DNA from: Trichomonas tenax
Taxonomy: Eukaryota; Parabasalia; Trichomonadida; Trichomonadidae
Length of the DNA: 38,451 bases
Assembly: GCA_023091735.1 (NCBI GenBank)
Contig: JALKBU010000467.1
Coordinates: 1-38,451, forward strand
Reading direction: 5' to 3'
Shown: one piece after another, positions 9,753-19,995 of the stretch
How the letters are laid out: the number at the start of each line of letters is the position of its first letter
Position numbering within the stretch: the stretch's first letter is position 1
Made by a program: the position numbers and the translations under genes
The notes under the pieces: model-generated
Told to the model about the DNA's origin: nothing
Database searches by the model: none
The model's input: the letters and a program-made list of their open reading frames with translations, nothing else

Positions 9753-10248
9753 GTTATCATTGTATTTATTTTTTATAGAATTATATATAAATTAATATTT
9801 TAGAGATTACATTATTTAACAATGTTTTTCCTGTCTATAATTCTTTGATAATATATATGATTCATCAAAGAAATAAAAAGAAGTGAAAATTTTGAAATGA
9901 ATTTTAAAATGAGATATTTTACATCAGCATCGAATAAGGGATTCATAATCTGCATTCACAAATAAACTTGGTCTCCTGCTGCATCATTTTATGCAAGTGC
10001 TTGCCTAGTAGAGATACTCTATCAAATCTTTTCCGCAACAACATTTATTCCGTAAAAAATCAATATTCTGAAAGTGCGATTTCATCCAATAGCTTCAATA
10101 ATACTATATTATGACTCAGATATCCATAAATTCATCTAAAGTAGTTATGAATTTAGTTGTTTATGTTTATAATTTGTTTTTGGGTGGTTATGCCATTTTC
10201 TGACATGTAACGACTAAATAAGGTTATATATGTCAGAATTATTCCGAA
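9753..10248. other. Intergenic
   Basis: AT-rich spacer between two plus-strand genes. No open frame, RNA gene or repeat recognised. Confidence 0.6.
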
Positions 10249-10866
10249 ATGAATTGGATTTGGTTGCTCTCTCTTCTTCTTTCGATTGGATCAATGATTT
10301 CGTCGCTTTTCATGATACCGTCGATCAGGTATTGGCAGAGAACGACCGGTTTGCTAAATTTCAACAGATCAATTGAATTTATCAACTATTTATCGTGCAT
10401 TATATCATTAATCACAGTTATTGTTACGTGTTTCTACTTCAAGAAGTGCTCTGATGTTACATTTTTCTTGTTTGCGTACATGATCGTGCTTACAAGTATT
10501 TCAGAATTTTATTTCGGCTTCTTCTTATGGTACGACCAGAAATCCTATCTCGCTACGATGTTCGACGAATGGGAGAGGTCCATAAACATGAAATTTCTTC
10601 AAAATCTTCAAAACCAATTCAAATGTTGCGGTTTTCACAGATTAAACCAATTCGAAAATGATTTTTGCAATATGTCGACTACGCCTTGTCTCGTTGCGAT
10701 TTCCACTGCAACACAAGAATCTGCTGAAGCAATTGGCTTGACAATCATTTATCAAGCGTTTGTTCACGGAATGATTTATATCTTTTTGAGATATTCCTCT
10801 CAATTTGAGCCAATTGTTCAAGAAGCTCAAGATGAAGAAAAAGAACAACTGCTTTCTCATAGTTGA
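10249..10866 (+). CDS. Tetraspanin-like membrane protein
   Basis: The 205-aa protein has four hydrophobic segments (about 4-24, 43-63, 70-93, 160-181) and, between the third and fourth, an extracellular loop with the CCG motif at 126-128 (FKCCGFH) plus further cysteines at 140 and 147. This is the tetraspanin layout with a short large loop. Tetraspanins organise membrane microdomains. In trichomonads, tetraspanins are known from the plasma membrane and extracellular vesicles, with roles in aggregation and host contact (family knowledge). The cytoplasmic tail is acidic and ends in EEKEQLLSHS; EQLL resembles an [D/E]xxxL[L/I] sorting signal that AP-1 or AP-2 could read. ATG 10249 is chosen because the first membrane segment follows at once. 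The nearest upstream TCA element (TCAGA) departs from the initiator consensus. Confidence 0.85.
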   Translation: MNWIWLLSLLLSIGSMISSLFMIPSIRYWQRTTGLLNFNRSIEFINYLSCIISLITVIVTCFYFKKCSDVTFFLFAYMIVLTSISEFYFGFFLWYDQKSYLATMFDEWERSINMKFLQNLQNQFKCCGFHRLNQFENDFCNMSTTPCLVAISTATQESAEAIGLTIIYQAFVHGMIYIFLRYSSQFEPIVQEAQDEEKEQLLSHS

Positions 10867-11854
10867 AAACGACTCAGCACATCCAATGCCACCATTTTGC
10901 GCTAGGTTTACACTCATTTTATGATATTATTTTAATACATGGATGATAACTTTAATTAACTTATAATTATTAAGCTCCTGCAGATCCAATACATTATCTT
11001 CTTGTATCTTTAATTTTACTTAATTAATAGAAAAATATTTTTCAACATTATCATTTTAGCACTATCCTATAGTTTCACTTGAAATTTCACTAAAGATTCA
11101 TATGCACTAAAATCAAGCTATTAAAAATAACTCAAACACACTTATTTGAAAAATTGAAATATTGTTTTTTATATTAAGTTCATATGTGAATAAACTAACT
11201 TTGCCATATTTTTATGGTTCTTCTTTCTTATGCAAAAATAAGAGTCTATGAGATATATCTAAAATATTTTAGTTTTATTTGAGGTATTAATAAGTAATAT
11301 TAAAAATGTAATGATTATTGTATTTGTTCGTTTGAATGTTACTGTGATTGAAGTTTAAAAACAATGTTTTGATAATATTTGAAGAAGTGATAGTAATTTT
11401 GACTTATAAATGATTTTACTTGTCAGATGACAAAATTTATAAACATCAAGATAACATTGATAAATATTACCTAAATACGAAATAAATCCCTAATTCATTT
11501 CCTTTTCTACGATAGAAAAAGTGAGAAAATAACTTAATTTTAGCATATACTCTGTCAGCTACATTGTGTTGTAAGAAAATAAATTTCATCCGATACGTTA
11601 CAAAAAGTGACAACAACACCTAAAAAATGACTTTTTCTCCATCAATATCAAACTTAGAACATTTATAATATGAAAAACTTCATTGACATATTATTATAAA
11701 GAATGTTTTATGCTTAAATTCGTTCTATTTTGTGTTTTTTTCTGAGATATAACAAAATTTGTTAAAATTCAAATATTTAGATATGGCATAGTCCCAAACA
11801 AATAAAGAGATAAAAATATAAAAATAATTTTAAAACCGATAAGAAAAAAAAATA
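10867..11854. other. Intergenic, very AT-rich
   Basis: No coding signal. It contains one CAAAAAGTGACA element near 11605, the word that recurs as an inverted repeat at 38295-38351. The last 40 bases before the AP-1 gene are almost pure A/T. Confidence 0.5.
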
Positions 11855-14131
11855 ATGACATCCAAGCTTGATGATTTTATTATAGCTGTTTTAAACGCAC
11901 CCACGCTTGACGAGCAGAAGATTACTGTCGCCAACGAGCTCGCTCACATGCGCACATTCATTAAAGAATGCGATCAAAAATTCAAACCCTCGTTAATAGC
12001 GAAAATCATGTTCCTCGCGATACGCGGTGACAACACGGAGTGGGCGAACATCGAAATAGAGAACTTAATGGCGAACGATCGCCCATCATACAAGAGAATC
12101 GCGTATTTGGCAGCAATCAACACATTCGAGAACGAAAACGACCTCATGGTCCTAATAACGCATACAATGGCGAAGGATCTCAAAAATCCAAACCCATTGG
12201 TCCAAATGTTGCCGTTAACACTGTTAGCACAAATAGGAAATGCGGATATGTGCAGAGTACTGTCGACGCATGTCCTCGATCTCCTCGAATCCGGCAACCA
12301 GCAGATCATAAAGCGATGCTGCGCAGCTATGCGCCATTCAGTGCAATTAGTACCAGATTTGTCTGAAAGATTCAGACCGTACGTGCACAAACTTCTCAGC
12401 AGCTCATATCACTGTGTTGTTAGTGCGACTATCGATTTAGCAATCGATTTAATGAAAATTAATCCGGGATTAGTTAAAGCTTGGCAACAATTTTCTGGTC
12501 CATTCACAAAAATTATCAGAACACTCTTCGAAACGAAGCCTATTAAGGAGTTCGACTTCTTCCATTTCAACGATCCGTTTTTATTGACGAAAATTCTCAA
12601 AATTTTATCGTATTTAGGCACTCAAACAGATGAACTCGATGATTTGCTGTCGACAATCGTCACTGGTGTCGATGTTAGACGAAATACAGGAAGAACAATT
12701 TTATTCCAAGCGATTCAGACAATCAAAGTGTGCGCAAAGAAGCCATCACTTAGGTCACTCGCTTACAACCAAATCGGACGTTTGTTCTCTTTCAAAGACG
12801 CAAATGTTTTATATTCAGCGTTAAGCACATTCTCACGCGTTCTCTATGGCACAGGATCACTCGATCGCTCAAATGCTGACAGTGTCGTCCTTCAAAGATA
12901 CAAATCTCAAGTTGTTCAATGTTTATCTCATCGCGATCCATCAATTAGAAGGAGAGCTCTCGATGTTATTGTCGCTTTAGTTGATGCTAACAACGTAGAA
13001 ACTCTCATTCCTGAAGTTATGGGATATCTTCCAATGGCAAACGCAGAATTCCGCACAGAACTTGTCGCTAAGCTCTTTACAAGCATTACAAGATTCGCGC
13101 CAAATGAAAACTGGAAATTCGAAACTGTTCGCAAATTAATCATCGAAAGTGGCGCTTACGTCGGTGCTGATGTTATCACATCATTCTGTAGGACAATTGT
13201 CACGAGCGACACAATCAGAGACATCGCCATTATCGAACTCGCAAAGGATTTAGCTGAAAATAGCGAAAATCAAGCTTTGATACAAGTCGGCGCTTATTGC
13301 TGTGGTGAATATGCAGAAGACGCGACAATCATTCAGACATTGAAGAAGATTATGTTGATGCCACAGACATCTGTCGAAACAAACTGCTACGTCTTAGTTG
13401 CGATCGCCAAACTCGGTGAAAAACTTGGATTAATCGAAAATGCGATTCAAGCAATCTCTCAGTTTACGTCCAACAACAATTTGGAGCTCCAACAGAGATC
13501 CGGTGAGTTAATTAGAATCCTAAGGAACACAAAGCTCTGCGCTCCTCTTCTTGAACCAGCTGACTACGATGGCGCTGTTTCTAATGTCAAGCAGCCTGTT
13601 GAAGAAGTTGATTTGTTGAATTCCATTCCTCAACAGAAGACAACACAGCCTAAAGCTCCTCCAAAGCAGCAGGATGCTGTCGCTGACTTGCCCGGACTCT
13701 CTGCCTCTCCAGTCACTGTTGCTGCACAGCCACCGAAGCCTGCAGCTGCTGCTCCACCAGCACCAACAGTCACGCAGCCGCCTGGAACTGTTTTGGCACT
13801 CAAGACAGCTGATTACGTTGTGTATTTCGAATTAAGAAGGAATGACGCAAATCCAAACCAGTTGGCCATTCGCACGCATATGTTTAACTTAACAAACACA
13901 CTTCTGAGGCAATTCAGAATCCAATATCAGATCCCATCGAACTTTATCTTCCAAGTTCAAAATCCTTCTGCTGAAGACATCCCAGTGATTGGTGGCCCAG
14001 CAGTGACACAGGTTATCTTACTCCAGGCGAAGTCTCAGGGCCCTCTCATGATGAAAACCCAAACGACTTACTTGTTTGGTTCTCAGGCATTGCAAGATAA
14101 CGGTATCATCGAGAGCAGTGTTTTCGCCTAA
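11855..14131 (+). CDS. AP1G: AP-1 complex gamma-adaptin large subunit
   Basis: Gamma-adaptin is a large chain of the AP-1 clathrin adaptor, which moves cargo between the trans-Golgi network and endosomes. The 758-aa product has the helical-solenoid trunk (about 1-575) with family blocks such as YKRIAYLAA, DPFLLTKILKILSYLG, DPSIRRRALDVIVALVD and QVGAYCCGEY, each closely matching gamma-type adaptins. A Pro/Gln/Ala-rich hinge follows (about 576-645), containing DLLNS, a possible weak clathrin-box-like site. The last 110 residues form a beta-rich ear domain with VVYFELRR and LLRQFRIQYQIPSNF. The trunk resembles gamma more than alpha, delta or epsilon. The length is a little under metazoan gamma (about 820). 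The first ATG follows an A-rich leader with no close initiator. Confidence 0.93.
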   Translation: MTSKLDDFIIAVLNAPTLDEQKITVANELAHMRTFIKECDQKFKPSLIAKIMFLAIRGDNTEWANIEIENLMANDRPSYKRIAYLAAINTFENENDLMVLITHTMAKDLKNPNPLVQMLPLTLLAQIGNADMCRVLSTHVLDLLESGNQQIIKRCCAAMRHSVQLVPDLSERFRPYVHKLLSSSYHCVVSATIDLAIDLMKINPGLVKAWQQFSGPFTKIIRTLFETKPIKEFDFFHFNDPFLLTKILKILSYLGTQTDELDDLLSTIVTGVDVRRNTGRTILFQAIQTIKVCAKKPSLRSLAYNQIGRLFSFKDANVLYSALSTFSRVLYGTGSLDRSNADSVVLQRYKSQVVQCLSHRDPSIRRRALDVIVALVDANNVETLIPEVMGYLPMANAEFRTELVAKLFTSITRFAPNENWKFETVRKLIIESGAYVGADVITSFCRTIVTSDTIRDIAIIELAKDLAENSENQALIQVGAYCCGEYAEDATIIQTLKKIMLMPQTSVETNCYVLVAIAKLGEKLGLIENAIQAISQFTSNNNLELQQRSGELIRILRNTKLCAPLLEPADYDGAVSNVKQPVEEVDLLNSIPQQKTTQPKAPPKQQDAVADLPGLSASPVTVAAQPPKPAAAAPPAPTVTQPPGTVLALKTADYVVYFELRRNDANPNQLAIRTHMFNLTNTLLRQFRIQYQIPSNFIFQVQNPSAEDIPVIGGPAVTQVILLQAKSQGPLMMKTQTTYLFGSQALQDNGIIESSVFA

Positions 14132-14665
14132 TTTTTATTTATTATTTATTTGAACATAGAATATTTTAAAAACCAAATCTATTTATGCAGTAACTCCATC
14201 ACTCTTTACCCTATATATCTCATCATACATTTCTCAATTAACTTTCATTATTTGATATGAAAACTTTTTTATCATCCAAATGTTAAACTTCAAATAATAA
14301 TATCAATGATAAAGTTCGTGGAAAATTAGTTAAGAATATATCAATATGTGGTAGTTGCTGATATATGTTTTATCGTTTTAGAGATCATATGTTATCATAA
14401 TTTGATAATGATTTGTTAATTTTTAAATTATAAATAAAACACGTGATGGTTAAAATTCTTCGTATAACGTCGGTGTTAAAGTATATAGATATTTAGATAT
14501 TTAACAATGCCTATTAGTTGTTAATATATGTTATATAGTTTTGAACTGTCGAAAAAACTTAAATAATGATATGAGAATTAAAAATGCATCCCTTGAAAAT
14601 ATAATTGTTTTATAAATAAATCTTTAGTAACAAACATAATGAATAATAATAATAAATCGATAGTT
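14132..14665. other. Intergenic (convergent genes)
   Basis: Spacer between the stops of the AP-1 gene and the minus-strand kinase. AT-rich, nothing recognised. A short plus-strand frame at its 3' end is the antisense shadow of the kinase. Confidence 0.6.
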
Positions 14666-15475
14666 TCAGAAACTATCGAAGCGGTGAAGCCTGAAGTGAG
14701 GGTGGTGCATTCCGATGATGTTTGGGTGAACATTTCGTCCTGTTTTAGAGCGATCGATCATGTGAGTTCTGTCGATTGGAAGTTTCGGCAATGTCGGCTT
14801 TCTCGAGACCTGTGCGCTCTTTATAACATAGTCATTCTCTAATAGGTCCTTTATTTGTATCAAAACGTCACAGGCTGAAGGTCTCTGCTCAGGATCGATA
14901 TTCAAACAATTGGAAATAATTTTGCCGAGAATTCCGGGGCATTGGATGCAGAACTTCAGTGTACCCTTCTCTATGTCATAGATAAAGCGTGCATCGCATG
15001 TGTATTCGTAAGGCAATTGTGATGTAAGAAGAATATGTGCAGTAATGGCAAATGCCCAAATATCTGCTTTGAATCCGTTATATTTCCCCATCCTCATCAC
15101 TTCTGGTGCCATATAGTTCTCTGTTCTGCAAAAAGTATTTTTGATTTCAACATATTCGCATGAAAAGCCAAAATCGATGATCTTTGGTTGGTTATCGATG
15201 TCAAAAACGATGTTGTCCGGCTTTATGTCCCTGTGAGCGATGCCTCTATCGTGTAAATAGTTAATTCCGTCTAAAATTGTATCCACAATTTTCAACCTGT
15301 CTGTGTATGAAAATAGCATTCTGTTGTTGATTGCGTCCAATATATTACCGTTTGGAAGGTATTCTATGACGATCATGATGTGTTTCTCTTCGTAGATGAT
15401 CTCGTGGATTTTGAGGAACGCAGGGTGGTTCAATCGCGATATCAGTCTGAGCTCTGACTCTAAGTACTTGAGCAT
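14666..15475 (-). CDS. Serine/threonine protein kinase lacking the glycine loop and VAIK lysine
   Basis: From the first ATG the product is 269 aa and begins inside the kinase N-lobe, at the alpha-C helix (ESELRLISRLNHP, residues 6-18). The C-lobe is intact: HRDIKPDN (81-88), DFG (101-103), YMAPEV (121-126), DIW (138-140) and a conserved late arginine. A basic tail of about 55 residues follows the catalytic domain. The frame extends upstream of the ATG for seven more codons (EVVIEKG) before a TGA; these align with the strand that should carry the ATP-anchoring lysine, but the lysine is replaced. No glycine loop is found before the oppositely oriented frame at 15506. A second ATG near 15508 reads MSEEK and then a stop. 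This is probably a 5'-truncated kinase gene, either a pseudokinase-like short protein or a decaying copy. Confidence 0.75.
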   Translation of the reverse strand: MLKYLESELRLISRLNHPAFLKIHEIIYEEKHIMIVIEYLPNGNILDAINNRMLFSYTDRLKIVDTILDGINYLHDRGIAHRDIKPDNIVFDIDNQPKIIDFGFSCEYVEIKNTFCRTENYMAPEVMRMGKYNGFKADIWAFAITAHILLTSQLPYEYTCDARFIYDIEKGTLKFCIQCPGILGKIISNCLNIDPEQRPSACDVLIQIKDLLENDYVIKSAQVSRKPTLPKLPIDRTHMIDRSKTGRNVHPNIIGMHHPHFRLHRFDSF

Positions 15476-15505
15476 TCCTTTCTCAATGACTACTTCTCTT
15501 CAGAC

Positions 15506-16050
15506 ATGGCCTGCAAACAAATTTTTCAGAATAATAATATAGATCCATATATATTCATAAAATTATATAATGAAAATTTGAATGAAGTGTTGCGAATGAT
15601 TTCACAAACAAATATATCCGGCAATGCATATATGGATTCGCAGATGTTCTCAAATATACTCTACAACAATCAAGAAGTTATCTTATTACGTGCAAGAAAT
15701 TCGCTGCGCACAGTTGCGAATAATGTATTTGCGGCGATGAGAGGCTTGATGTCCTCCAGGATGCAGTTATGGATATCATAAATGCAGCGCATGCAGTATA
15801 TATTAAAAGACTGCCAGAGATCATTCCAGAAGAATTGTTTCAAAATATTTCTCCATTCATTCCTTCAGATGTCTATGGGTTTTCCAAGGAAGAATTATTC
15901 GAGCATTCATTGTGGTATGCCAACTGGAGACTATCCATTGCAACGAACATGGAAAAGATACACACGCTTGGTGATGTTGTTGGTGCTCTCGGCTTGTCTA
16001 AAATTTATACGCAAATTCGGCAAAACTCGTTTTTTAACTCACTGGATTAA
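15506..16050 (+). pseudogene. Unknown helical protein gene split by a frameshift
   Basis: Two overlapping plus-strand frames together look like one gene of about 180 codons. The first (15506-15781) opens MACKQIFQNNNIDPYIF and is protein-like to ...LRTVANNVFAA. The second has no ATG of its own until 15769, but its coding character starts earlier (DERLDVLQDAVMDIINAAH) and runs to a TAA at 16048-16050 (FFNSLD). The shift must lie between a second-frame stop at 15721-15723 and the first-frame stop at 15779-15781, consistent with loss of one base. The product is mainly helical, with no membrane segment or motif I recognise. Its start is only 30 bp from the divergent truncated kinase, so both may be remnants in one disturbed locus. 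Sequencing error is an alternative. Confidence 0.5.
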
Positions 16051-17127
16051 CTTTTTGCTAAGTTATTGAACCATAATGTACAAAATCCTGTTGTGCATTA
16101 TATATTAAAGAATTAGCTAACAAAGTCTATATTTCATTAAAATATTAGATATATCTTGCACCAAAAACATTGATTTGCCATGATGCGCTTAACTCATTAT
16201 AATATATTCCAATTGTATAGCATTTTTATAACGTAAAATATGTTGTTATCGATGATAAATAGGTAAATTTAATCACAAATATGCTTTTTTAGCTTTTTTT
16301 GGAAAAAAGTATTCCAAGTGTTCACACATAAGCTCTGTGTGTTATTCTCCCAAAAATAATGATGATTCTTTTTTGCGCGGCTAAATTTGAAAACTTTATT
16401 AAATTGATAAGAATAGAGCAGGAAAATTTGAAAAAGGATTATATAACATCAATTTGACCTATATTAGGATATTTGGTTCTCTTAATTTGGTCCTACGGAA
16501 GGGATTTCATTGAGACTCCACGCCAGTTAACTTAATTATATATCAGATGAAATGTTAATCAAATCAGGTCTTCTCAATTCTTTAAGATATATAATATACT
16601 CGTGTAGCTGTTGTATATTTCATTCACATAGTAAAATAAATGAATATATAGATGTGAGACTAAATTAAACGTAAATTTCCATTGTAATATAACCAATATC
16701 TAGGCATAGTGAAAATATTTTTTATCCTAAATAGAAAATATTGTGATGTCATTATAAAAAATTGATCACATAATATTTCATCATCATTATCATTACATAT
16801 TCTGGATTCACCGAATTTTCCACCATTTATATTCATACACCGAGCAAATTGTTATAGGTTTTCAATGATATTCCATCAAGAAAAATAATAAATTTTCTTG
16901 CATCAACTTGAGTATTGTGAAATTAGTATTGAAACATAAATTTAGAGCTATGTGAAGAAGTATAATGGAAATTGTTGAAATAATAAAATTATCGAAATTC
17001 AAATATTAAAATTATGATGGTGATTGTATTTGCGATGTTGCTTTGAAAGATAAATGTTGATGAGCGGTTATATTATTGAGATCTCAAAATCACTTTAAGG
17101 AGAGATAATGATGAAATTAGAATTTTG
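16051..17127. other. Intergenic, AT-rich
   Basis: No coding frame supported. A small hairpin TTGGAA...TTCCAA lies near 16299-16317. Otherwise nothing recognised. Confidence 0.5.
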
Positions 17128-17132
17128 TCACT
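17128..17132 (+). promoter_or_regulatory. Initiator (Inr) TCACT
   Basis: Matches TCA(+1)-Py-(T/A). The predicted start A at 17130 gives a 13-nt leader before the ATG at 17143. This argues against any start upstream of 17130. Confidence 0.5.
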
Positions 17133-17142
17133 TTTCAAAAAA

Positions 17143-18243
17143 ATGATGACAGAATCTTTTGTTACTGCTGCTGATATAGAGCAAAAAACTATTCAAATAA
17201 TACACAGCGGTACTCTAGACGACTTTGTCGCACTCGGAATTAGTAGTTCTGACATAAATCACAACTTATCAATTTCATCATCGATAAAAATTGTTTCAAG
17301 ATCAAAGAAATGCCCGTTTAGGGAAATTTTGTGTCCAACTATTGTTGTTTTAGCCATTTTATGCGAAAGAGATGATATTTTAATTTATATTTTAGATCAT
17401 TTAAATCCAAATTTATCGATATCAGTCAATGGTTGGTACCCCATTCACTACGCTGCCTGCACCGGAGACTATAAATGCATGCAAACATTGCTGAAAGTTC
17501 AATATATTCAAGAACACATTGAAATTCCGATTATTCCTTCGTTTAATGTAGAATCTGATCCTTCCTATTATACAACAGCATTACATATTGCTGTTACTAA
17601 TCACAGACATGCTCAAGTTTTACTTTTAACATCGCCAATGCCTGATATTGTTTATACTGAGTTAGGTGTTAAATCTCATGCAAAAATACCATCGGAATTC
17701 CAATCAGCAAACATATATCAGTTGTCTTTACAAGGAAATTCGGCTCTACACATTGCAACAAAAATTGCGGATTCAGATCTCGTTCGAATATTGCTAAATG
17801 CTGGTGCTGATCCTGAATTTGTCAACAAGAATAACGTAAATTCGATACAATTAGCGCATTCTCTTGGATTAATCGAAATATATGAAATATTAAAGACCCA
17901 AAACATCGGTGATACAGACTTTTATGAGAAATACTATGATCAGACAGACTACCAGAACCTAAATGAAGATGATAAAGCAGAAAACAAAAAAGAACAAATA
18001 AAAGAAAATTATGCTCCAAAATCTGAAGTTTCGGAGCTCCAGGAGGAATTAAACAGGATGATTTATCATATCCAAGACCTAAGCATGATGATCCACGAAC
18101 TAGAAACAAAGAAAAAGAAAGAAATAAAGCATGTTTGTCATAGATGCGGTGCTTTATCAGAATTGATGTGCGACACATGTTCTGAGTACTTCTGCAGTCA
18201 ATGCATAAAGAAAGAAAGCCATGTGTGCAATAAAATCGTTTGA
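17143..18243 (+). CDS. Ankyrin-repeat protein with coiled coil and C-terminal B-box-like zinc finger
   Basis: The 366-aa protein starts at the first of two ATGs after an initiator. The N-terminal third is alpha-helical. Ankyrin repeats follow: WYPIHYAACTGDYKCMQTLL, TTALHIAVTNHRHAQVLLL and SALHIATKIADSDLVRILL-NAGADPEFVN, with a degenerate last unit. A Lys/Glu-rich linker leads to a short coiled coil (about 293-325). The last 35 residues (332-362) have cysteines spaced CxxC-x7-CxxC-x4-CxxC-x5-H-x-C (CHRCG, CDTC, CSQC, HVC), fitting a B-box type 1-like zinc-binding module. Coiled coil plus B-box suggests an oligomeric scaffold or ubiquitin-system adaptor, though no RING is present; this role is inferred. 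Ankyrin proteins are a large family in trichomonads, but this C-terminal pairing is uncommon to my knowledge. Confidence 0.85.
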   Translation: MMTESFVTAADIEQKTIQIIHSGTLDDFVALGISSSDINHNLSISSSIKIVSRSKKCPFREILCPTIVVLAILCERDDILIYILDHLNPNLSISVNGWYPIHYAACTGDYKCMQTLLKVQYIQEHIEIPIIPSFNVESDPSYYTTALHIAVTNHRHAQVLLLTSPMPDIVYTELGVKSHAKIPSEFQSANIYQLSLQGNSALHIATKIADSDLVRILLNAGADPEFVNKNNVNSIQLAHSLGLIEIYEILKTQNIGDTDFYEKYYDQTDYQNLNEDDKAENKKEQIKENYAPKSEVSELQEELNRMIYHIQDLSMMIHELETKKKKEIKHVCHRCGALSELMCDTCSEYFCSQCIKKESHVCNKIV

Positions 18244-19092
18244 AATTCCTGTTTACTGTTGTTCAAATTCGATTATAAAGTGTTATTTATTTTATAAATT
18301 TACAAATGAACATTTAACACATTTAAACTTCATCAAAAATGTCTTAAAAGTTCTGTTACGATCATAATTTATTGATTTATCAAAATATTTTCATTAAATA
18401 GTATCTTCGCATCATTCACGTAAAACAAGTATCCATAGATACAATTTCACTTTTCGTAATATATATTCGGTAAAATTCAATTTTGGTATCGAAAATATAT
18501 TTAATGAATATATTTGTTGTTGTTTTCTATGGACTCATTAGAAGTAGTAAGTGATATTAACATAACTTTGGTTTTATAGGACTCTAAGAAAAAATATTTT
18601 CAAAAAGAGTGAATGGTAGTGAAAATATATTAAAGATGGATCTGGTTGTGTCAATTTTCTGACGAGTGCTTAACATATGGTGGAATTTTGATTATTAAGA
18701 TCTTCGAATGAAAGATGTCGACGAAGACAATACAAATTATGACAGATTTTGTATTTCCAAACTTCGCAAAAACATATAGGTTAATGAAATTTTGATCAAA
18801 TCAAAAATATTGAAATTTTTTAAAATTAGCCGATGGAAGTTTTTAAAATCATAGAATCGAAACCTAAGTTGTGTATATACGAAACATAACGTAATTTCTA
18901 ATTTAAATTCGAGAAATTGTTCTAAAAAATCTCGGACAAACTTTGCTTCAGTAAAAGTCATCAAAACCGAGAATTGATCTTTATCTTTGATATAGTTATG
19001 TTGTACACAATGAATTATATATTGTAAATATAGTTTACAGTGTTGTGATAGATATAGTTATTCAGAAAAGTTCATTTTTATCGATAGTTTCT
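18244..19092. other. Intergenic, AT-rich
   Basis: No supported frame or RNA gene. Minus-strand frames here are short and lack protein character. Confidence 0.55.
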
Positions 19093-19097
19093 TCATA
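19093..19097 (+). promoter_or_regulatory. Initiator (Inr) TCATA
   Basis: Matches TCA(+1)-Py-(T/A). The predicted start A at 19095 gives a 16-nt A-rich leader before the Rab ATG at 19111. Confidence 0.55.
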
Positions 19098-19110
19098 ACA
19101 GATAAACAAA

Positions 19111-19674
19111 ATGAGTCTGAACATCTCCTTAATAGGAGACTCAGCAGTCGGAAAAACATCGATCGCCAACGCGATGGCAAACATGAAATTCTCTAAAGAA
19201 TACGAACCAACGATTGGAGCTTCGATGGTCAAAATTCCTTTCGAAAAAGATGATCAACTATATAATTTCGTGATATGGGATACAGCGGGAATGGAAAGAT
19301 ACAAATCTTTGGCCCCAGTTTATTACAGAGACTCGAAAGCTGCAATTATTGTATTCGATTTAACATCTCCTGAGTCATTTGAGCACGTCTCGGAATGGCT
19401 GAGCTTGTATCAGTCCATCGTTGGCCTCGATAATCCAGTTTTGCTGATAGGAAATAAACTCGATTTAGTACAAAATCCCGAAGAACTCAGAAACTTGGCA
19501 GAGAAGTGGATTTCGGAACATACAGCAACATACATCGAAGTTTCTGCGAAAGAATCCACTAACGTTGATGAAATATTGCCTCTCTTGTTTAATATCATGG
19601 TTAAAGCAGGAAAAAGCCTTTCGCCAGCAAAGAAGCAGCGCAGAATACCTAAAAAAGAAAAAACTTGTTGTTAA
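19111..19674 (+). CDS. Rab family small GTPase with Met replacing the catalytic switch II Gln
   Basis: This 187-aa Rab has P-loop GDSAVGKT (9-16), switch I PTIGAS (33-38), switch II WDTAGME (56-62), NKLD (115-118) and SAK (145-147). It ends with a polybasic tail and CC (186-187) for prenylation. YYRDSKAAIIVFDLT is a standard Rab block, and TIGAS with LAPVYYRDS places it near the Rab5/21/22 branch. In switch II the glutamine that positions the hydrolytic water (Q61 of Ras) is methionine. In other Rabs, loss of this Gln slows intrinsic hydrolysis (family knowledge), so this protein may be long-lived in the GTP state or depend strongly on a GAP. The frame is intact and the codons normal, so it is not an obvious pseudogene. 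Its partner membrane is unknown. Confidence 0.95.
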   Translation: MSLNISLIGDSAVGKTSIANAMANMKFSKEYEPTIGASMVKIPFEKDDQLYNFVIWDTAGMERYKSLAPVYYRDSKAAIIVFDLTSPESFEHVSEWLSLYQSIVGLDNPVLLIGNKLDLVQNPEELRNLAEKWISEHTATYIEVSAKESTNVDEILPLLFNIMVKAGKSLSPAKKQRRIPKKEKTCC

Positions 19675-19995
19675 AAATACTAAATATTTTACTATCAATT
19701 GTCATTTACAACTAAAATCTTTTATCACTACCTCCAAACTGCTGTTTTCTCCATTCTTTTTTTATTTTAATTTTCTTAAATTTTCATGATATCAAAAAAA
19801 GTTAACAAAAAATTTAATTAATTTTAGTCAAAAACATTTAAAATATTGAATTTTTCAAAAATCAAATCTTATGGAAGGGTATATTTTAGTCATAGAATGA
19901 TTTAATACCAAGAGATATTGAATTTTGTTGATTTATTAAAGAAAAATAATATTTAATTCATGAAGAAAACAAAACAACAGTTTATATTAATAGCG
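19675..19995. other. Intergenic (convergent genes)
   Basis: About 320 bp of AT-rich DNA with several T and A runs between the stops of the Rab and the WD40 gene. It probably holds both 3' ends; no structured terminator is visible. Confidence 0.6.
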
